This document shows, one piece after another, positions 7,101 through 15,757 of a DNA stretch of 64,000 bases. Both the position numbers and the translations under genes were made by a program. The notes beneath the pieces were generated by a model that worked only from the letters and a program-made list of their open reading frames with translations, made no database searches and was not told the origin of the DNA. Within the stretch, counting starts at the first letter, position 1. Every line of letters begins with the position of its first letter. This DNA is from Poriferisocius sp965200775 (GTDB lineage: Bacteria; Actinomycetota; Acidimicrobiia; Acidimicrobiales; Bin134), in the NCBI GenBank assembly GCA_965200775.1, contig OZ241383.1, forward strand, positions 3,038,001-3,102,000. The letters run 5' to 3'.

Positions 7101-9892
7101 TGGGCTCGTTCGACGTATCCGGCCCCCTCCTGCTACTGGGGACGATCTTCGGTTTGGGCTACGCCTTCCTGGGCATTGGACTGGTGCTGGTTTACCGATC
7201 CAGCGGGTTCATCAACTTCGCTCACGGCTCCATCGGACTGGTGGCGGCGTCGATGATGTCGGTGGTGGTCAACGGCTACGGGGTGCCCTATTGGGTGGGT
7301 TTCGTGGGGGCCCTCATCGTGGCCGGGCTTATCGCTGCCGGCATCGAGGCTTTCGTGGTTCGCAAGCTGGCCGCCGCTCCCAAGGTGATGTCGATGGTGG
7401 TCACCCTGGGCCTGGCCGAGGCCCTCCTGCTGTTGTCGTTGTCGTTTTCCAAGGGAGGTCTGGGGGGCGGCACGTTTCCGCAGGCCACGGGGTTCCCTCG
7501 GTTCGACCTGGCGGTGTACGTGTCCCCGTCGGCCACCGCGCTGCTGTGCCTGTCGCCTGTGGTGGTTGGCGGGCTGTACCTGTTCCTACAGAAGAGCCGA
7601 TACGGCCTGGCCATCCGGGGAGCGGCGGCCAACCCCGACTCGGCCACCCTTGCCGGCGTGGACCCCCGGTACATGGCCATGCTCTCTTGGGGGTTGGCCG
7701 GGGCGGTGGCCGCGTTTGCCGCCATGCTCATCATCCCCAACCAGTCCGTAGTGACCGCCGACTCCCTGGGACCCGACTTCATCATCAGGGGTCTGGCTGT
7801 GGCCGCGCTGGCCCGATTTGCCAACCTCCCGCTGGCCCTCCTGTTCGGGCTTGGCATTGGGATGTTGGAGCAGATCCTGGCCTCCAACCCCGAGGCCACC
7901 GGCTGGTTCGAGGTGGCGCTGTTCGTGCTCATCATCATCGGGGTGGCCATGCAGGGCCGGGCCGGGCGAATGCCAACCGAACAGTGGTCGAGCCTGGCCC
8001 CCGATCGTCGGCTACCCGATTCGTACCGCGACATCTGGCTGATTCGACATCTGGGCTGGGTGATGGGCGGCGCAGCCGGGGTGGCCGCCGCCCTGGTTCC
8101 GTTGGGGATCAGCAACCGGTCGGCGTTTGTACTTGCGGCAATCCTGGCGTTTGCCACCATCGGGATCTCGGTGAGCTTCCTCACCGGCCTGGCCGGACAG
8201 CTCTCGTTGGGCCAGGTGGCTTTTGCCGCCATTGGTGCGGTGGCCGGGGTGCAGGTGGCCACCGAGACCGGCAGCCTGGTGCTGGGCCTCTTGTGCGGCG
8301 GTGTCGTTGGCGGGGCTGTGTCGGCGGCGGTGGGCCTGCCTGCACTGCGGGTGCGGGGCTTGCTGCTGGCCATCGCCACCCTGGCGTTCGCCCTGGCCAC
8401 GTTTAGCTGGCTGCTACGCCAGGACTGGGCGTTCGGCGCCGGCCAATCCACCCGTCCGGTGAGCGTGCTTGGCCTGGACCTCACCACCTCTCGAGGCTTC
8501 TACTTTGTGGCGCTGGCCGTGTTCGCCGTGGTGTTGGCCGGGGCCGGTGTTCTGCGCCGCTCCTCGTTCGGACGCTCGCTGGTGGCGGTGCGGGACAACG
8601 AGGCGGCTGCCCGGGTGTTGCAGATCGCCCCTCGGCGCCTGCTGCTACAGGCCTACGCCTTCGCCGGGTTCGTGGCCGGGGTCGGCGGGGTGATTCTGGC
8701 AATGAGTCACACCTTCGTCACCCGCAGCATCTTCACCCCCAGCGACGGTATCAATGTGGTGTCGCTGGCAGTGATCGGCGGGCTGTCGGAGCTGACCGGA
8801 CCGCTGCTCGGCGCGGCCTACCTCATCGGCACCCGCGAGTTCTTCAACCTTGAGCTGTCAGCTCTGGCCGGGTTGAACGCGGCGTGGCTGATCCTGATCG
8901 TGGAGCAGCCCCGGGGGTTCCACGGACTCTTGGCCACTACCCGCCGCCGGCTCATCGACCAGATAGCCCGGCTGCGGGGAGTCTCCCCCGAACCGGTCGC
9001 CGACGAGCGGGAACAGCAAAGCCAGGTGACGCTCGATCACATCAGCTCCGACGCCGCCCCAACCGAGTTGGTCCTCGCCTCGCGTCAAGCCCCGGCCGGT
9101 GACGGTTGGGTGCTGGAGGTGAAGGGCCTCACCCGGCGGTTCGGCGATCTTCTGGCGGTGGACGATGTGTCGTTCCGGGTCGGCCACGGGGAGACCCTGG
9201 GGCTCATCGGACCCAACGGTGCGGGTAAGACCACGGTATTCGAGCTGGTCAGCGGCTACCTGCGCCCCCATGCGGGCACGGTGTGGTTCGACGGCGACGA
9301 CATCACCCGCCTGCCCCCCGAGGTTCGCAGCCGCAGGGGGATGGTGCGGTCGTTCCAGAACGCCTCACTGTTCCCCACCATGACGCCGCGCGACATCATC
9401 TTCCTCGCCACCCAGCGGGCTCACCACCACGGTCTGGTCCTGGGCGGGTCGAGAACGGAGCGGCAGATCGAGGATCGCACCGCAGAGATGCTGGCAGCCT
9501 TCGGCCTGGCTGGTCTGGCCGATCAGCCGGTCAGCCTGCTACCCACCGGCACTCGCCGTCTGGTGGAGATGGCGGCCAACGTGGCCCTCCGGCCCCGATT
9601 GCTGCTCATGGACGAGCCTTCGGCGGGCATAGCCCAGGCCGAGACCGAGGCGTTGGGGGCGGCCATAGCCAGGATTCGCGATGCCTACGGGATCACGCTG
9701 GTGGTAATTGAGCACGACATGCCGCTGATGACCTCGGTGTGCGACCGCCTCATTGCCCTGGAGGTGGGAGCGGTGATTGCCGAGGGCACCCCGGCCGAGG
9801 TGCAGGCCGACCCCGCGGTGGTGGAGAGCTACCTGGGGGGCGACCCCACGGCCATCGCTCGCAGCGGCTCGATCACCCCGCCCGAAGGCTGA
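7100..9892 (+). CDS. Triple fusion LivH permease - LivM permease - LivG ATPase
   Basis: 930 residues containing three normally separate subunits. Residues 1-290 are LivH-like (GIGLVLVYRSSGFINFAHGS, GVDPRYMAMLSWGLAG). Residues ~310-610 are LivM-like (LTGLAGQLSLGQVAFAAIGA, GRSLVAVRDNEAAARVLQI, GGLSELTGPLLGA). Residues ~670-920 are a LivG-type ATPase with Walker A GPNGAGKTT (704-712) and Walker B LLLMDE (834-839). The ABC signature is degenerate: LLPTGT (813-818) in place of LSGGQ. With the upstream lipoprotein and LivF fusion this completes an importer. The substrate is unknown. Confidence 0.9.
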   Translation: MGSFDVSGPLLLLGTIFGLGYAFLGIGLVLVYRSSGFINFAHGSIGLVAASMMSVVVNGYGVPYWVGFVGALIVAGLIAAGIEAFVVRKLAAAPKVMSMVVTLGLAEALLLLSLSFSKGGLGGGTFPQATGFPRFDLAVYVSPSATALLCLSPVVVGGLYLFLQKSRYGLAIRGAAANPDSATLAGVDPRYMAMLSWGLAGAVAAFAAMLIIPNQSVVTADSLGPDFIIRGLAVAALARFANLPLALLFGLGIGMLEQILASNPEATGWFEVALFVLIIIGVAMQGRAGRMPTEQWSSLAPDRRLPDSYRDIWLIRHLGWVMGGAAGVAAALVPLGISNRSAFVLAAILAFATIGISVSFLTGLAGQLSLGQVAFAAIGAVAGVQVATETGSLVLGLLCGGVVGGAVSAAVGLPALRVRGLLLAIATLAFALATFSWLLRQDWAFGAGQSTRPVSVLGLDLTTSRGFYFVALAVFAVVLAGAGVLRRSSFGRSLVAVRDNEAAARVLQIAPRRLLLQAYAFAGFVAGVGGVILAMSHTFVTRSIFTPSDGINVVSLAVIGGLSELTGPLLGAAYLIGTREFFNLELSALAGLNAAWLILIVEQPRGFHGLLATTRRRLIDQIARLRGVSPEPVADEREQQSQVTLDHISSDAAPTELVLASRQAPAGDGWVLEVKGLTRRFGDLLAVDDVSFRVGHGETLGLIGPNGAGKTTVFELVSGYLRPHAGTVWFDGDDITRLPPEVRSRRGMVRSFQNASLFPTMTPRDIIFLATQRAHHHGLVLGGSRTERQIEDRTAEMLAAFGLAGLADQPVSLLPTGTRRLVEMAANVALRPRLLLMDEPSAGIAQAETEALGAAIARIRDAYGITLVVIEHDMPLMTSVCDRLIALEVGAVIAEGTPAEVQADPAVVESYLGGDPTAIARSGSITPPEG

Positions 9893-9946
9893 GCCCGCCC
9901 CGGCTCGATCACACCTTCTCCAGGTGGCTGAGGCAGCCCGGTTGGG

Positions 9947-10753
9947 TCAGGCACCCTCCAGGTCGCTGAACAGGTCGCGCCTTTTGAAGGATGCGGTCAT
10001 GAAGCGAGCGAATGCCTTGCGGCGAGTGAGCCACACCACCCTGGCCCCCGACTTGTCGGCCGCCAGGATGTGGTCGGCAAGCCAGGGGGTGACGGTGTGG
10101 ACGTGGTCTCCGAGGATGTTGAAGATCTTCTTCGACTTCTCCCACTGCTCGGAGGTGAGGTCGTAATCGCCGGTCAGCAGGTCGGTAACCACGATCCCCG
10201 GCGACACCGTGCATACCAGCACCGGGGTGTCAGCGGTGTCCTTCCTCAGCGCCTTTTGCAGGTAACGCACCGCCCTCTTGGTAGCCCCATAGGCCGCCAT
10301 CCCAGGCTGGGTGGCACCGTCCGACCCGAACCCCTCGGTGTTCCACACCTGCCCGTGGCCCTGCTCGATCATGTTGGCCACGGCGGTCTTGCTGGCCAAG
10401 AGCGCCCCGGTGAGGTTTGTGTTCACCAGATCGGCCAGGTCGCTGTTTTCCTGCTCCCACAACGGCGAGCGGTAGATGCTGATGCCCGCGTTGTTGATCC
10501 ACACATCAACGCTGCCGAAGGCTCCTACAGCCGTGTCCCACAGCCCTTGGAGCAGATCGGGGTCGGTTATGTCGCAGGCCGCACCGCACACCTTGGACTC
10601 CCCGTAGTACTGGCCCAGTTCGGCCACCACCGCCTCTACCGACTCCGCGGTTCGACCGCTCACCGCCACTTCACATCCCCGCTTAAGGAACTCTCGGGCC
10701 AGACCTTGGCCGATCCCCCTGGTGCTTCCGGTGATGACGATGCGTTTGCTCAC
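9947..10753 (-). CDS. Short-chain dehydrogenase/reductase resembling chlorophyll b reductase (NYC1-like)
   Basis: 268 residues. It shows the cofactor motif TGSTRGIG (8-15), NNAG (87-90) and the catalytic pair Y155/K159 in AYGATKR. The sequence EGFGSDG before the active site and the YGATKR context resemble NYC1/NOL-type chlorophyll b reductases, which I recall carrying a GSDG-AYGATKR block. That resemblance is from memory and would need an alignment; membership of the SDR family is clear. GTG 10753 is the start. Just upstream is a half-site (GGAACAACG) like the cluster operator. It points away from the hydrolase promoter and could be co-transcribed with the gene at 10792-11751. Confidence 0.8.
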   Translation of the reverse strand: MSKRIVITGSTRGIGQGLAREFLKRGCEVAVSGRTAESVEAVVAELGQYYGESKVCGAACDITDPDLLQGLWDTAVGAFGSVDVWINNAGISIYRSPLWEQENSDLADLVNTNLTGALLASKTAVANMIEQGHGQVWNTEGFGSDGATQPGMAAYGATKRAVRYLQKALRKDTADTPVLVCTVSPGIVVTDLLTGDYDLTSEQWEKSKKIFNILGDHVHTVTPWLADHILAADKSGARVVWLTRRKAFARFMTASFKRRDLFSDLEGA

Positions 10754-10791
10754 GTTGTTCCTTCCCCTGCTCGAGTTCTGATGCTACGCCT

Positions 10792-11751
10792 TCAGCGCCG
10801 GTGCCAACGCCGGATCAGCTCGTGCTCGATCAATCGTTCGAGGTCGGCACCTGCCGGTCGGTTCAGGGCCGCGGCCACAAAGGCGGCAATGAGATCGCCG
10901 AGCAGCTCTCGCACGGCTGGTTCCGAATCGGCCTGGTCGGGCTCCAGGAAACGTCTCCCGCTGGTGGTGTCCACCGGGTCGCAGATGGCGAAGTGCCCGG
11001 CCTCGGTCAGCTCTACCAGCCACGAATCTCCCTGGTCGCGGTTGATGGCCTCGGCAAACGTCCTTCCCATGGGGTCGTGTCCACCGTCGCCGGTTCCGTA
11101 GCGGTCTCGGGAGCCGGCGATCACCCCGTCGTCGGCACCGCCCAACAGCAGCACCGGCACCTTGGCCGGCACCCGGGCCACGGTGGCCTCTCCGTGACCC
11201 AGGGCGGTGGCGGTCATGGTATGGGCGCCGTAGGCAAAGACAGCCTGCAGCCCTGTCACCCACGAGGGATCGCTGTTGTGCATCGCCACCGTTCCTCCCG
11301 CCGAATGGCCGCCCACCACCACCCGGCTCAAATCAATCAGACCGGCTACCGGTGTGGGGCCATCGTCGAACTGTTCGGACAGGGCACCCAACAACGGCAC
11401 CAGAGCAGTGGCCGAGGGGCGGGTGCCGATCACATCTGGGCCCAGGGCGGCGAGGTCGATGCCCGGAGTGATCCCCCGTCCCGCCGGCCCCAACGACCCG
11501 ATGGCGGCATAGGTGACCACGCACAGCCCGTCGGCCACCAGGCGGTGAGCCAGCCACCGGTACCCGTCGGGAGCCACGTTGATGCCGGGGGCCATCACCA
11601 CCACCGGCCACGGGGCCGCCGCCATCAACGCCGGAACCTGCCCGGTGAGGCGGGCCTCGTCGAGCCGCCGGTCGTCGCCGGGGTAGTACAGCGTGGCCAT
11701 CGCCGCGTCGCCGCCGGCATCGAAGGAGAAATGCAACCCTCGCACGATCAT
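10792..11751 (-). CDS. Alpha/beta hydrolase, esterase/lipase-like (chlorophyllase-type role possible)
   Basis: 319 residues. The nucleophile elbow GGHSAGG places Ser150; Asp207/208 (GGADDGV) and His253 (TEAGHFA) complete a plausible triad. The oxyanion segment is VVMAPGINVAPDGY. The family resembles dienelactone/PAF-acetylhydrolase-like esterases, a group that also includes chlorophyllases (GHSRGG in plants). It lies upstream of the NYC1-like SDR on the same strand and diverges from the lipocalin-like genes across a shared operator. An ester-cleaving role, for example removing phytol, is inferred from context only. Confidence 0.8.
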   Translation of the reverse strand: MIVRGLHFSFDAGGDAAMATLYYPGDDRRLDEARLTGQVPALMAAAPWPVVVMAPGINVAPDGYRWLAHRLVADGLCVVTYAAIGSLGPAGRGITPGIDLAALGPDVIGTRPSATALVPLLGALSEQFDDGPTPVAGLIDLSRVVVGGHSAGGTVAMHNSDPSWVTGLQAVFAYGAHTMTATALGHGEATVARVPAKVPVLLLGGADDGVIAGSRDRYGTGDGGHDPMGRTFAEAINRDQGDSWLVELTEAGHFAICDPVDTTSGRRFLEPDQADSEPAVRELLGDLIAAFVAAALNRPAGADLERLIEHELIRRWHRR

Positions 11752-11773
11752 GTGGCGTTCAATCGCTCCCTGT

Positions 11774-11792
11774 TGTTCCGCTCAAAGGAACA
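11774..11792. promoter_or_regulatory. Palindromic operator TGTTCC-N7-GGAACA (site 1)
   Basis: A perfect 6+6 bp palindrome with a 7-bp spacer (GCTCAAA). It lies in the 59-bp gap between the divergent hydrolase (start 11751) and lipocalin-like gene (start 11811). The reverse complement of site 2 at 18494-18512 has nearly the same spacer (GCTTGAA). I infer that it binds the IclR regulator encoded at 21146-21970. Confidence 0.65.
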
Positions 11793-11810
11793 TGGTTTCA
11801 TTCTTGTCGG

Positions 11811-12287
11811 ATGCACTCTACGATCTCGAATGTGAGCGACACCAGAGACTACGGACCGTCTTCGCCCCGGCCATATCAATGCTTCATGGGCCGGTGGGAG
11901 GGGTTGTGCAAGAGCTTCGACCCGCACGGGCAGTTCCTCGAGGCCAGCGCCGTTCACATGGACGTGTACTGGCTGGACGACAACACCTGGCACCTCCACG
12001 AACACTTTGAGAACCTGTACGGCGTGGGCGAGACCATCTTCGACACGCCGATAGGGGTGGATGGGAAGCGATGCTTCGCCGAGAGCGATCAGCTCAGCCT
12101 GGAGGGCACCGAGCTGACCCCTTACAACTACGTGTTCACCATCGACAGCCGGGTCAGCAGCAACATCGTGTACAACAACCACTACTTCCTCGACCCTGAC
12201 ACCCGCCGGATCATCACCCACAAGGTGCGTGACGGTGCCACCAGCCTGTTCCAGATTCAGGACTTCGCCCGGATACAGCGGCCATGA
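11811..12287 (+). CDS. Lipocalin-like (DUF3598-type) small protein
   Basis: 158 residues. The N-terminal motif CFMGRWEGLCKSFDPHGQFLE (G-x-W-x-G...D-x-x-G) is typical of lipocalin-fold barrels such as DUF3598 and bilin-lyase relatives. Alternating beta-strand-like stretches follow, and no signal peptide is seen. Barrels of this fold bind hydrophobic ligands or tetrapyrroles, so a carrier or isomerase role in the cluster is possible but unproven. It sits just downstream of operator site 1 and overlaps the next gene as ATGA. Confidence 0.6.
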   Translation: MHSTISNVSDTRDYGPSSPRPYQCFMGRWEGLCKSFDPHGQFLEASAVHMDVYWLDDNTWHLHEHFENLYGVGETIFDTPIGVDGKRCFAESDQLSLEGTELTPYNYVFTIDSRVSSNIVYNNHYFLDPDTRRIITHKVRDGATSLFQIQDFARIQRP

Positions 12288-13102
12288 TCGTTCAGAGCGC
12301 ACCCGGTGGGGCCGCCGACGCCCCTCACTTCGTGATCGCCATGCACCAGCACACCACGTTCGCCGGTCAGTTGTCCGCCAACTTCGGCAACGAGGAGTTC
12401 GCCGGGATTGAGCCCGCCGAGCCCATGCAGTTCATCGTCGACCACCACGACCAGGGTTGGGCCGACCTTGACTCGGAGGCCCCGCAGAATCCGGACACGG
12501 GCCTGCCCTACAACCTCACCGCCACGCCTTTGCCCCAGATCGTGACCACCTCGGCGGGATCGCCGGCGTTCAACGAGGCTCATCACCCGTTCAGCGGCGT
12601 CATCTCGTCGATGCACACCTACGGCCTGTACCGGGGTCGATACGGGTTGAGCGACAAGATCTTCCTCGACGTAATCCCCGATGATCTGCTGGCCGACGTG
12701 TACGCAATGTTGGACGCCGAGGAGGCCCGCCAGCGCCGCCTCAAGGAAAAGCTGTCGCAAGACGATCCTGATCACGCCACCGACGAGTTCCTGTTCCACG
12801 CCTACAAGCAGCTTCAGTTCTTCGACACACTCTCCCTCTACTTTCACCTGTCCCCCGAAGGTGAGAGGGGCGATTCGGAGTTCCTGAATGTGCCCCGCTC
12901 GGTGGGCGACGACGTGACCGTCTCGGTATCGGAGACGCCGGGCGGGGTGTACCGGCTGGACCCCTACCCGTTCGCGGTGGACGGGATGGAGCTTGTAACC
13001 GAGGGCCGGTATCTGGCCCCCCAGCCGCCGGACACCGACCTCGGCTCGGTGCTGGCCGCCACCCCGGTGTCCACCCAGACGGTGCGCCTGGTCCGAATGT
13101 GA
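12284..13102 (+). CDS. DUF3891 family protein
   Basis: 272 residues. Features of the DUF3891 family are visible: an N-terminal HQHTTFAGQLSANFGNEEF block, VDHHDQGWADLD, and PDTGLPYNL, with several conserved His and Asp residues that could bind metal. A function is not established. It is coupled by ATGA to the lipocalin-like gene before it and by GTGA to the two-domain barrel gene after it, so it belongs to the same operon. Confidence 0.7.
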   Translation: MIVQSAPGGAADAPHFVIAMHQHTTFAGQLSANFGNEEFAGIEPAEPMQFIVDHHDQGWADLDSEAPQNPDTGLPYNLTATPLPQIVTTSAGSPAFNEAHHPFSGVISSMHTYGLYRGRYGLSDKIFLDVIPDDLLADVYAMLDAEEARQRRLKEKLSQDDPDHATDEFLFHAYKQLQFFDTLSLYFHLSPEGERGDSEFLNVPRSVGDDVTVSVSETPGGVYRLDPYPFAVDGMELVTEGRYLAPQPPDTDLGSVLAATPVSTQTVRLVRM

Positions 13103-14052
13103 GCAAAGGGTCGTTCGCCCGGGGCGTCGGCCAGTGGGTCGGCGCGGCCGAGGTGTACGACGCTGATGGTCGGTTTGCCGGAACGGGGCACGACACCCGG
13201 ACGGTGATGGCCGATGACCAGATGGGCCGGGTTACGGTGGAGGTGGAGTTTGACGGGCCGTTCAAGCTCTCCGGCGCGTACGCCATCGCCGACCACGGCA
13301 CCCATCGGGCCTACGAAGGGCCGCTCAACGTCGGATATGCCGAGGTACTGAGCGACGGGCTGGTTGCCGCTCACAACTACTGGCCCGATCTGGGCTTGTC
13401 CCAGCGATTCTTCCTGATGGTGTTGCCCGACGGCACCCGGCAACTCTCGTTGGCGCTGCTCAGCCGGGGTGATCGGCTGCGCTGGACGGTGGTGGGGGAG
13501 TATCAGCGAAGGCTCGATCCGTCTGCTCCTCCTTTGCCTCCGGTGGCGCCGATGGACCCTGAGGAGCTTCGAGACGACCCGACAGCCGGAAGGGGCCAGG
13601 CACTTCTGCTCCGGTCCGGGCGCTGGTCGGGGTCGCTTCACCGGCTGGGTGCTGATCTCGAGCCGTTGGGCACTGTCGATTATGAAGAAGCAGTGACCGA
13701 GGAATCTGCGAACAAACCAGCCCGAGCAGCGTCATCGGGGATCAGCTTGTTTGAAGTCGGGCTGGCCGGCATTGGATTTGCCCCAGATGCCTCGTTCACC
13801 CTGCTGTCCGACGGCTGGGCGGCCTGGACCCCTCCAGGCGAGGTGGTGGGCAGCGGGGGGTTGAGCGGCGGGCGGGGTTTCAGCGGACAGTTCCATCACC
13901 GCCACACCGGTGGCGACACCGGTGGGTTTCGGGTGTGGCGACGGGAGGTGGCGTCGTTGGAAGGCACCACAAAGGCAGTGCTCCACACCTGGTACCGGGG
14001 CGAGCAACGGATAGGGGCCGCTCACGGTGTGCTGGCCTTCAACCCGGCATGA
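13099..14052 (+). CDS. Two-domain lipocalin-like protein of unknown function
   Basis: 317 residues. Two halves each open with a barrel-type motif: GVGQWVGAAEVYDADGRFAG (residues ~7-26) and LLRSGRWSGSLHRLGADLEP (second half). They are followed by beta-rich stretches such as YEGPLNVGYAEVLSDGLVAA. No catalytic motif or signal peptide is seen. It resembles the proteins at 14100 and 14794 and appears to be part of a paralogous family expanded here. The start is GTG, overlapping the DUF3891 stop. Confidence 0.6.
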   Translation: MSKGSFARGVGQWVGAAEVYDADGRFAGTGHDTRTVMADDQMGRVTVEVEFDGPFKLSGAYAIADHGTHRAYEGPLNVGYAEVLSDGLVAAHNYWPDLGLSQRFFLMVLPDGTRQLSLALLSRGDRLRWTVVGEYQRRLDPSAPPLPPVAPMDPEELRDDPTAGRGQALLLRSGRWSGSLHRLGADLEPLGTVDYEEAVTEESANKPARAASSGISLFEVGLAGIGFAPDASFTLLSDGWAAWTPPGEVVGSGGLSGGRGFSGQFHHRHTGGDTGGFRVWRREVASLEGTTKAVLHTWYRGEQRIGAAHGVLAFNPA

Positions 14053-14113
14053 ACCGGGGTGACCCATGAGCACCAATGATCGCTTCGGAAGAGTGACCCA
14101 TGAGTTCCAGTGA
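14049..14113 (+). repeat. 34-bp imperfect tandem duplication of a gene start, with chained mini-ORFs
   Basis: The block GTGACCCATGAGcaCCAaTGA is repeated 34 bp later as GTGACCCATGAGttCCAgTGA. ATG 14049 overlaps the upstream stop and encodes MNRGDP; its TGA overlaps ATG 14066. That opens MSTNDRFGRVTHEFQ, ending at 14113 just inside the next gene (ATG 14100, MSSSDRFGG). The second mini-ORF is thus a decayed copy of the true N-terminus. Confidence 0.6.
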
Positions 14114-14759
14114 CCGTTTCGGAGGGGCCTGGTTGGTGGTCGAGTACGTCCACGACCCCGACGGCACCTTCCGGGGCGAGGTGGTCCAACGCCGGGTGGT
14201 TGAGCCCGCCGGTGATGGCCGGCTTCGGGTTATCCAGCAGTGCGACCCGTCCCCCGAACTGAGCGGGCATCCCATGGCCGAGTTCGCAGGCCATTGGGAG
14301 TTCGAGATGGAGGTGTCCGGGGCGCAGCGCCGCTATCTCGGCCCCGATGTGGTGGGCGTCGGCACCGAATGGCAGGCCGGCGCCATGACCGGGCGGGGGC
14401 TATGGCCCCGGTTCGGATACGAGTTCGAGTCGTACAGCGTTCTGGTAGCCGCCGACCGCCAGCTCACCGGCGGGTCGTTTTCGCTGGCCGGCCGGTCGGT
14501 GGCCGACATCGTGGGGGTGGCGGTTCCCGAGGCCTCCGGGGTCAAACCCGGCCTCGACCTGGAGGCACCGCTTCCCGAGGTGGACAGCCCCTGGCCGCTG
14601 CAACGGACGGTCGGTCCCATGCTGGTGGCCGCCGACTGGCCCACGCCCTTGCAGCGTCGCCGGTTGTGGGCCATGCGCGACCGGCGAGGGGCCACCGGCA
14701 TCACGATTATCGAGGAGGACAACGACGGTGACCGGACGGTGACGGTCACTATCGGTTGA
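14100..14759 (+). CDS. Lipocalin-like beta-barrel protein of unknown function
   Basis: 219 residues. The N-terminus RFGGAWLVVEYVHDPDGTFRGE follows the same G-x-W...D-x-x-G-x-F pattern as its neighbours. It continues with beta-rich sequence and a C-terminal segment (GATGITIIEEDNDGDRTVTVT). No signal peptide or active-site motif is visible. It closes the forward operon 11811-14759 and converges on the gene ending at 14794. ATG 14100 is the second copy of a duplicated start region. Confidence 0.55.
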   Translation: MSSSDRFGGAWLVVEYVHDPDGTFRGEVVQRRVVEPAGDGRLRVIQQCDPSPELSGHPMAEFAGHWEFEMEVSGAQRRYLGPDVVGVGTEWQAGAMTGRGLWPRFGYEFESYSVLVAADRQLTGGSFSLAGRSVADIVGVAVPEASGVKPGLDLEAPLPEVDSPWPLQRTVGPMLVAADWPTPLQRRRLWAMRDRRGATGITIIEEDNDGDRTVTVTIG

Positions 14760-14793
14760 GTTTGGACGGAGAGTACGGGCCGGGCTGGTGGCG

Positions 14794-15735
14794 CTACTGG
14801 TCGGGCGTCCAGGCCAGCGAACCGAAGACGATGTCGGTCATCCGGTCGCCCTGGTACAGCTTCCACACCACCGCCAAGGTGTAGTCGCGATTGATGATGA
14901 ACTCCCGACCCTTGACCTTGAACGCCTCGCTCACGTGGTGCTGGGAGGTGTAGAGGGCACGGCCGTAAGCGATGGCGTTGCCCCACAGGTCGGGGCCGTC
15001 GTAGGTGTAACGGTTGCCGTTCGACCGGGTGCGGATGTAGGTGTGGGAGTAGTCGAGCTCCCCGGACACCTCCAGGCGATGGGTGGCCCGTACCAGGTCG
15101 ATGGGGTCGTGGCGCAGGCTCACATCCACCGCTCCCCGGCGTTGCTGATCGGCCCCGAACACCTCGCACTCCCCGGTCCACTGCCCCCCGGTGCGGTCGG
15201 GCACCGTATGGGGCCACGCCGCTAACTCCCGCTCGGTCTCGATATGGGAGTCGATCCACGCTTTGGTCTCGGGGTTGGTATCGTAGTCGTGGGCGTTCAG
15301 ATAGACCCCGTTGAACACCGAGAAGATGGTCGGCCCCTCGTAGAGCAGCGACGAGTACACCTGGGTCACCCCGTCGGAGAGGATCTGGTTCATGGTGTTG
15401 AGGTCGGCCCTCCAGCCCGGTGCGTAGTAGTGGGAGTCCACCAGGGAGCCGTAGGGATGCCCGGCTCCGTAGAAGTCGGGACCCCGGTAGATGCGGTCGT
15501 TGCCACGGTCGTCCACCCCGAACTCGAAGTCCCTGATCTCGAACCGGTTGCGGAGCGGACCGGTGTTCATGAAGTTGCATTGCATCCAGTAGGTGACCTC
15601 GCCGCCGTCGAACACGCTGGCCCTGGTTACCTTGTTGAACCCGGTGTGGCTCCCTTCGGCATCGAACACCGATGGCAAGCCGTACCACTCACCGGTTATG
15701 CGCTGCTGCCACTCGGAGGCTTCGGTTTCGCTCAT
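14794..15735 (-). CDS. Two-domain lipocalin-like protein, last gene of the Rieske/RCCR-like operon
   Basis: 313 residues from ATG 15735; the frame extends further upstream, but that part lies in the preceding gene. Two barrel motifs are visible: RITGEWYGLPSVFDAEGSHTG and TGGQWTGECEVFGADQQRRG. Each is followed by TR-x-S/E-type strands and a YxGPD turn (IYRGPDFYG, YTYDGPDLWG). It is 22 bp behind the RCCR-like gene at 15758 and should be co-transcribed with it. The internal similarity suggests a duplicated ligand-binding barrel. The function is unknown. Confidence 0.65.
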   Translation of the reverse strand: MSETEASEWQQRITGEWYGLPSVFDAEGSHTGFNKVTRASVFDGGEVTYWMQCNFMNTGPLRNRFEIRDFEFGVDDRGNDRIYRGPDFYGAGHPYGSLVDSHYYAPGWRADLNTMNQILSDGVTQVYSSLLYEGPTIFSVFNGVYLNAHDYDTNPETKAWIDSHIETERELAAWPHTVPDRTGGQWTGECEVFGADQQRRGAVDVSLRHDPIDLVRATHRLEVSGELDYSHTYIRTRSNGNRYTYDGPDLWGNAIAYGRALYTSQHHVSEAFKVKGREFIINRDYTLAVVWKLYQGDRMTDIVFGSLAWTPDQ

Positions 15736-15757
15736 GGGACTCTTTCCGGTTGAGGGG

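Noticed and set aside
10754..10772. Fourth full operator before the SDR
   Set aside because: Only one half-site (GGAACA) is present and it overlaps a region that could serve as the ribosome site; no second half at the right spacing.
11811..12287. Phycobiliprotein lyase (CpcT/CpcS) as a firm call
   Set aside because: Only the general lipocalin opening is shared; no diagnostic lyase motif was seen and no phycobiliprotein genes are present.
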